DNA of 23,380 nt from a virus. The notes below the pieces were generated by a model. That model was not told the origin of the DNA. It made no database searches and saw only the letters and a program-made list of their open reading frames with translations. Position numbers and translations under genes: made by a program. Positions 23,031 to 23,380 of the stretch are shown here, piece after piece. Each line of letters starts with the position of its first letter. Within the stretch, counting starts at the first letter, position 1. The DNA is taken from positions 1 to 23,380 of IMG/VR virus record IMGVR_UViG_3300005613_002514. One strand, written 5' to 3'.

Positions 23031-23098
23031 TACCTTAATTATACCTTAAATTTTAAAACCAGCTAACACCTATCCTTAATCAACCTAGAATCATAAAG

Positions 23099-23117
23099 AA
23101 AGCCGCTCCGCAGCTTT
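23099..23117 (-). terminator. GC-rich hairpin, terminator-like on the minus strand
   Basis: AAAGCTGC (minus, 23117-23110) pairs with GCGGCTTT (23106-23099), 8 bp with one G-U, loop GGA. CTTTAT follows, a weak U-rich tail. It is enclosed by the CTAACAC/GTGTTAG pair. It would end or attenuate leftward transcripts before the fibre genes. Confidence 0.55.
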
Positions 23118-23152
23118 ATCAGTGTTAGGGGATATAGTTAATCACTCTATAC

Positions 23153-23176
23153 CAAAAAGAATAGCTACTGGCTATT
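23153..23176 (-). terminator. Short hairpin plus T-run on the minus strand
   Basis: AATAGC/GCTATT (6 bp, loop CAGTA; 23160-23176) is followed on the minus strand by CTTTTT. The stem has little GC, so it is a weak terminator. Together with the TATAAT at 23253-23258 it would delimit a leftward RNA of about 90 bases. Confidence 0.45.
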
Positions 23177-23262
23177 ACAGGGCACTTAATTGATTAGACC
23201 AAGTATTGCCTCGCGTCCTACGTTTCCACCGAGATTTCAGACGTTCTTTTTAATTATAACTC

Positions 23263-23288
23263 TAATTCCCCCGAATTCGAGGGAATTA
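23263..23288. promoter_or_regulatory. 26-bp near-perfect palindrome, candidate operator
   Basis: TAATTCCC (23263-23270) and GGGAATTA (23281-23288) are inverted around CGAATTCG (23272-23279). Only one pair (C/A at 23271 and 23280) is mismatched. It lies just upstream of a minus-strand TATAAT and next to the tandem repeats, where a repressor or activator dimer would bind. Confidence 0.55.
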
Positions 23289-23292
23289 AAAC

Positions 23293-23359
23293 TATAGGTA
23301 AATATTTGGATATTTTACCCATATACTAGGAATATAGGTAAATATTTAGATATTTTACC
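23293..23359. repeat. Two 27-bp direct repeats, 40-bp period, each an imperfect palindrome
   Basis: 23293-23319 and 23333-23359 are identical except for one base (G/A at the centre). Each is itself nearly self-complementary: GGTAAA...TTTTACC flank the AT-rich centre. Such spaced copies suggest a regulator or replication protein binding site. The TATAGG start also recalls start sites of single-subunit phage RNA polymerase promoters, a weaker alternative. Confidence 0.75.
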
Positions 23360-23380
23360 GATACGGGAATCCCCGTTTCG

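Larger units (their letters stand above)
23031..23380. other. Non-coding regulatory region at the head of the structural operon
   Basis: I find no gene in these 350 bases; minus-strand frames stop near the edge and no plus-strand start is seen. It holds a TATAAT (minus, 23038-23043) just before the first fibre gene, a flanking pair CTAACAC/GTGTTAG (23063-23069 and 23122-23128) around a GC-rich hairpin, and a second hairpin with T-run (23153-23176). Beyond these lie another TATAAT (minus, 23253-23258), a 26-bp near-palindrome, two tandem 27-bp repeats, and a small ACGGG/CCCGT hairpin at the right edge (23363-23376). It probably carries the promoter and control sites of the leftward operon and perhaps of rightward genes beyond the window. 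Confidence 0.7.

Noticed and set aside
23063-23128. Possible tRNA (7-bp outer stem CTAACAC/GTGTTAG, 66 bases)
   Set aside because: No T-arm or D-arm pairs fit in the right places on either strand, and no plausible anticodon stem was found.
23190-23246. Resemblance to a cyclic-di-GMP (GEMM) riboswitch, GGACGC followed by GGC
   Set aside because: The rest of the conserved core is absent, so the match is only a short string.

Overview
The window looks like the virion-structure half of a short-tailed (podovirus-type) double-stranded DNA phage with an AT-rich genome, most plausibly from a marine or other aquatic bacterium. The reasons are: one long, tightly packed, leftward (minus-strand) gene run; the order portal, small gene, acidic Gln/Glu-rich scaffold, HK97-type major capsid protein, connector, tail nozzle, three helical/Gly-Ala-rich internal (ejection) proteins, fibres; and no tape-measure, sheath or tail-tube genes. 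Terminase, polymerase, lysin and integrase genes are not seen, so the window is only part of a genome. The host is inferred; no host gene is present.

Layout, right to left in the direction of transcription. (1) 23031-23380 is non-coding and rich in structure: two 27-bp near-identical repeats 40 bp apart, a 26-bp near-palindrome, a perfect -10-like hexamer and two terminator-like hairpins. (2) 19912-23030 holds two tandem LamG-like (concanavalin-fold) receptor-binding or fibre proteins and two small related companion proteins. The large fibre gene is visibly more G+C-rich and mosaic. (3) 19172-19472 is non-coding, with a rightward promoter, a strong rightward terminator and other inverted repeats. 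It is followed by the only rightward gene, an HNH endonuclease (19473-19925). (4) 18884-19171 is a small single-pass membrane protein. (5) 13151-18836 is the head module: two beta-rich probable decoration proteins, portal, a 78-residue protein, scaffold and capsid. (6) 7511-13099 is the connector, tail and first ejection proteins. (7) 2847-7508 is a 1553-residue internal virion protein. (8) 1-2834 holds a second fibre pair, an 88-residue protein, an overlapping 20-residue Lys/Gly peptide gene and the start of one more gene that runs off the left edge.

Genes are packed by 4-base overlaps or by directly abutting stop and start codons, so translational coupling probably sets protein ratios. The main points worth a second look are: a connector gene that appears to start at AUA in an AUAG overlap; a 19-bp RNA hairpin abutting the capsid start and a second hairpin on the capsid stop; two fibre junctions with the same in-frame GGAGG-7-nt-ATG / TAA-ATG layout; an unlisted 20-residue basic peptide gene; and two candidate small RNAs in the non-coding gaps.
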